DNA of 64,000 bases, taken from contig NZ_JABFVK010000018.1 of assembly GCF_013362815.1 (NCBI RefSeq), positions 1 through 64,000 on the forward strand. Reading direction: 5' to 3'. This document shows positions 63,865-64,000 of this stretch, piece after piece. Each line of letters opens with the position of its first letter. Within the stretch, counting starts at the first letter, position 1. The translations under genes and the position numbers were made by a program. This DNA is from Hamadaea sp. GTDB lineage: Bacteria; Actinomycetota; Actinomycetes; Mycobacteriales; Micromonosporaceae. The notes beneath the pieces are model-generated. The model ran no database searches and had not been told where the DNA came from. It saw only the letters and a program-made list of their open reading frames with translations.

Positions 63865-63894
63865 CCCGACCCCCCAGCGTACCGGGGGGTCGGG
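63865..63894. terminator. Hairpin upstream of miaB
   Basis: CCCGACCCCCC (63865-63875) and GGGGGGTCGGG (63884-63894) form a perfect 11-bp stem with 8-nt loop, 19 bp before the miaB start on the minus strand. Probably terminates the preceding transcript outside the window, or forms part of the miaB leader. Bases 63895-64000 show no gene. Confidence 0.65.
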
Positions 63895-64000
63895 ACGCGC
63901 GGACATGACGGCGACTGACTGCACTCCTGGCGGCTCGGGCAAGCCCTCCCCGGCTGGAGGGACGGTCCGGACCACCGCGGACGTCCGAAATGAAACGTTT

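Overview
The window is ordinary chromosomal DNA of a high-GC, filamentous-type actinobacterium. Evidence: an hrdB-like principal sigma factor with a Lys/Ala-rich N-terminus and a second HrdB-type sigma; IdeR; LexA-NrdR-NrdJ; an F420-type luciferase-like oxidoreductase; geosmin synthase; DUF397/XRE-DUF5753/DUF574 genes; and many actinobacterial DUF families (3039, 3093, 3099, 3159, 3558, 3710, 4193, 5522, 7455). Gene content and order look most like Micromonosporaceae, but that is inference from memory, not a search. I found no rRNA, tRNA, CRISPR array, insertion sequence or prophage.

Layout. 0-10 kb: RlpA-like secreted protein; a TrmA-type RNA methyltransferase translationally coupled to a KimA-like potassium transporter, divergent from two TrkA subunits; then the DUF3159/OB-fold/DUF3710/dut block, DUF3093, an EcsC-like protein and DUF4193. 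10-22 kb: LytR_C protein, inositol-phosphatase-like protein, principal sigma factor, DUF7455, TRIC channel, DEAD-type helicase, DUF3039, a psuG-psuK-DUF3099-tag run, a second sigma factor and Spo0M. 22-28 kb: a HemK-type methyltransferase, VanZ and GGDEF genes overlapping tail to tail, DUF397, XRE-DUF5753, DUF574 methyltransferase and an HhH-GPD protein.

28-35 kb is the most interesting part. A compact minus-strand operon encodes a family 2B encapsulin shell (with a cyclic-nucleotide-binding-like insertion), a polyprenyl diphosphate synthase with a long disordered N-terminus (likely cargo), a secreted propeller/GEVED-like membrane protein and a DUF4239 membrane protein. Geosmin synthase is divergent from it. 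This suggests compartmentalised prenyl-diphosphate chemistry next to sesquiterpene odorant synthesis.

35-49 kb: S41 peptidase and a divergent ArsR-type regulator with a three-half-site operator; AAA ATPase; GNAT/ADP-forming acyl-CoA-synthetase fusion, AcuC deacetylase and SseA sulfurtransferase in one operon; IdeR; Uma2; DUF3558 lipoprotein; LLM oxidoreductase; L-2-hydroxyglutarate oxidase; VOC; DUF5522 and EamA. 49-64 kb: nrdJ, nrdR, lexA, a secreted propeller protein, hflX, NAD malic enzyme, dapF, miaA, DUF349 protein and miaB.

Three families of dispersed palindromes sit mostly in convergent gaps: A (three copies), B (two copies) and C (two inverted copies around a B copy, just after lexA). 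One A copy forms the 3' end of the DUF397 gene. Two short tandem arrays (39- and 35-bp units) lie between malic enzyme and dapF.
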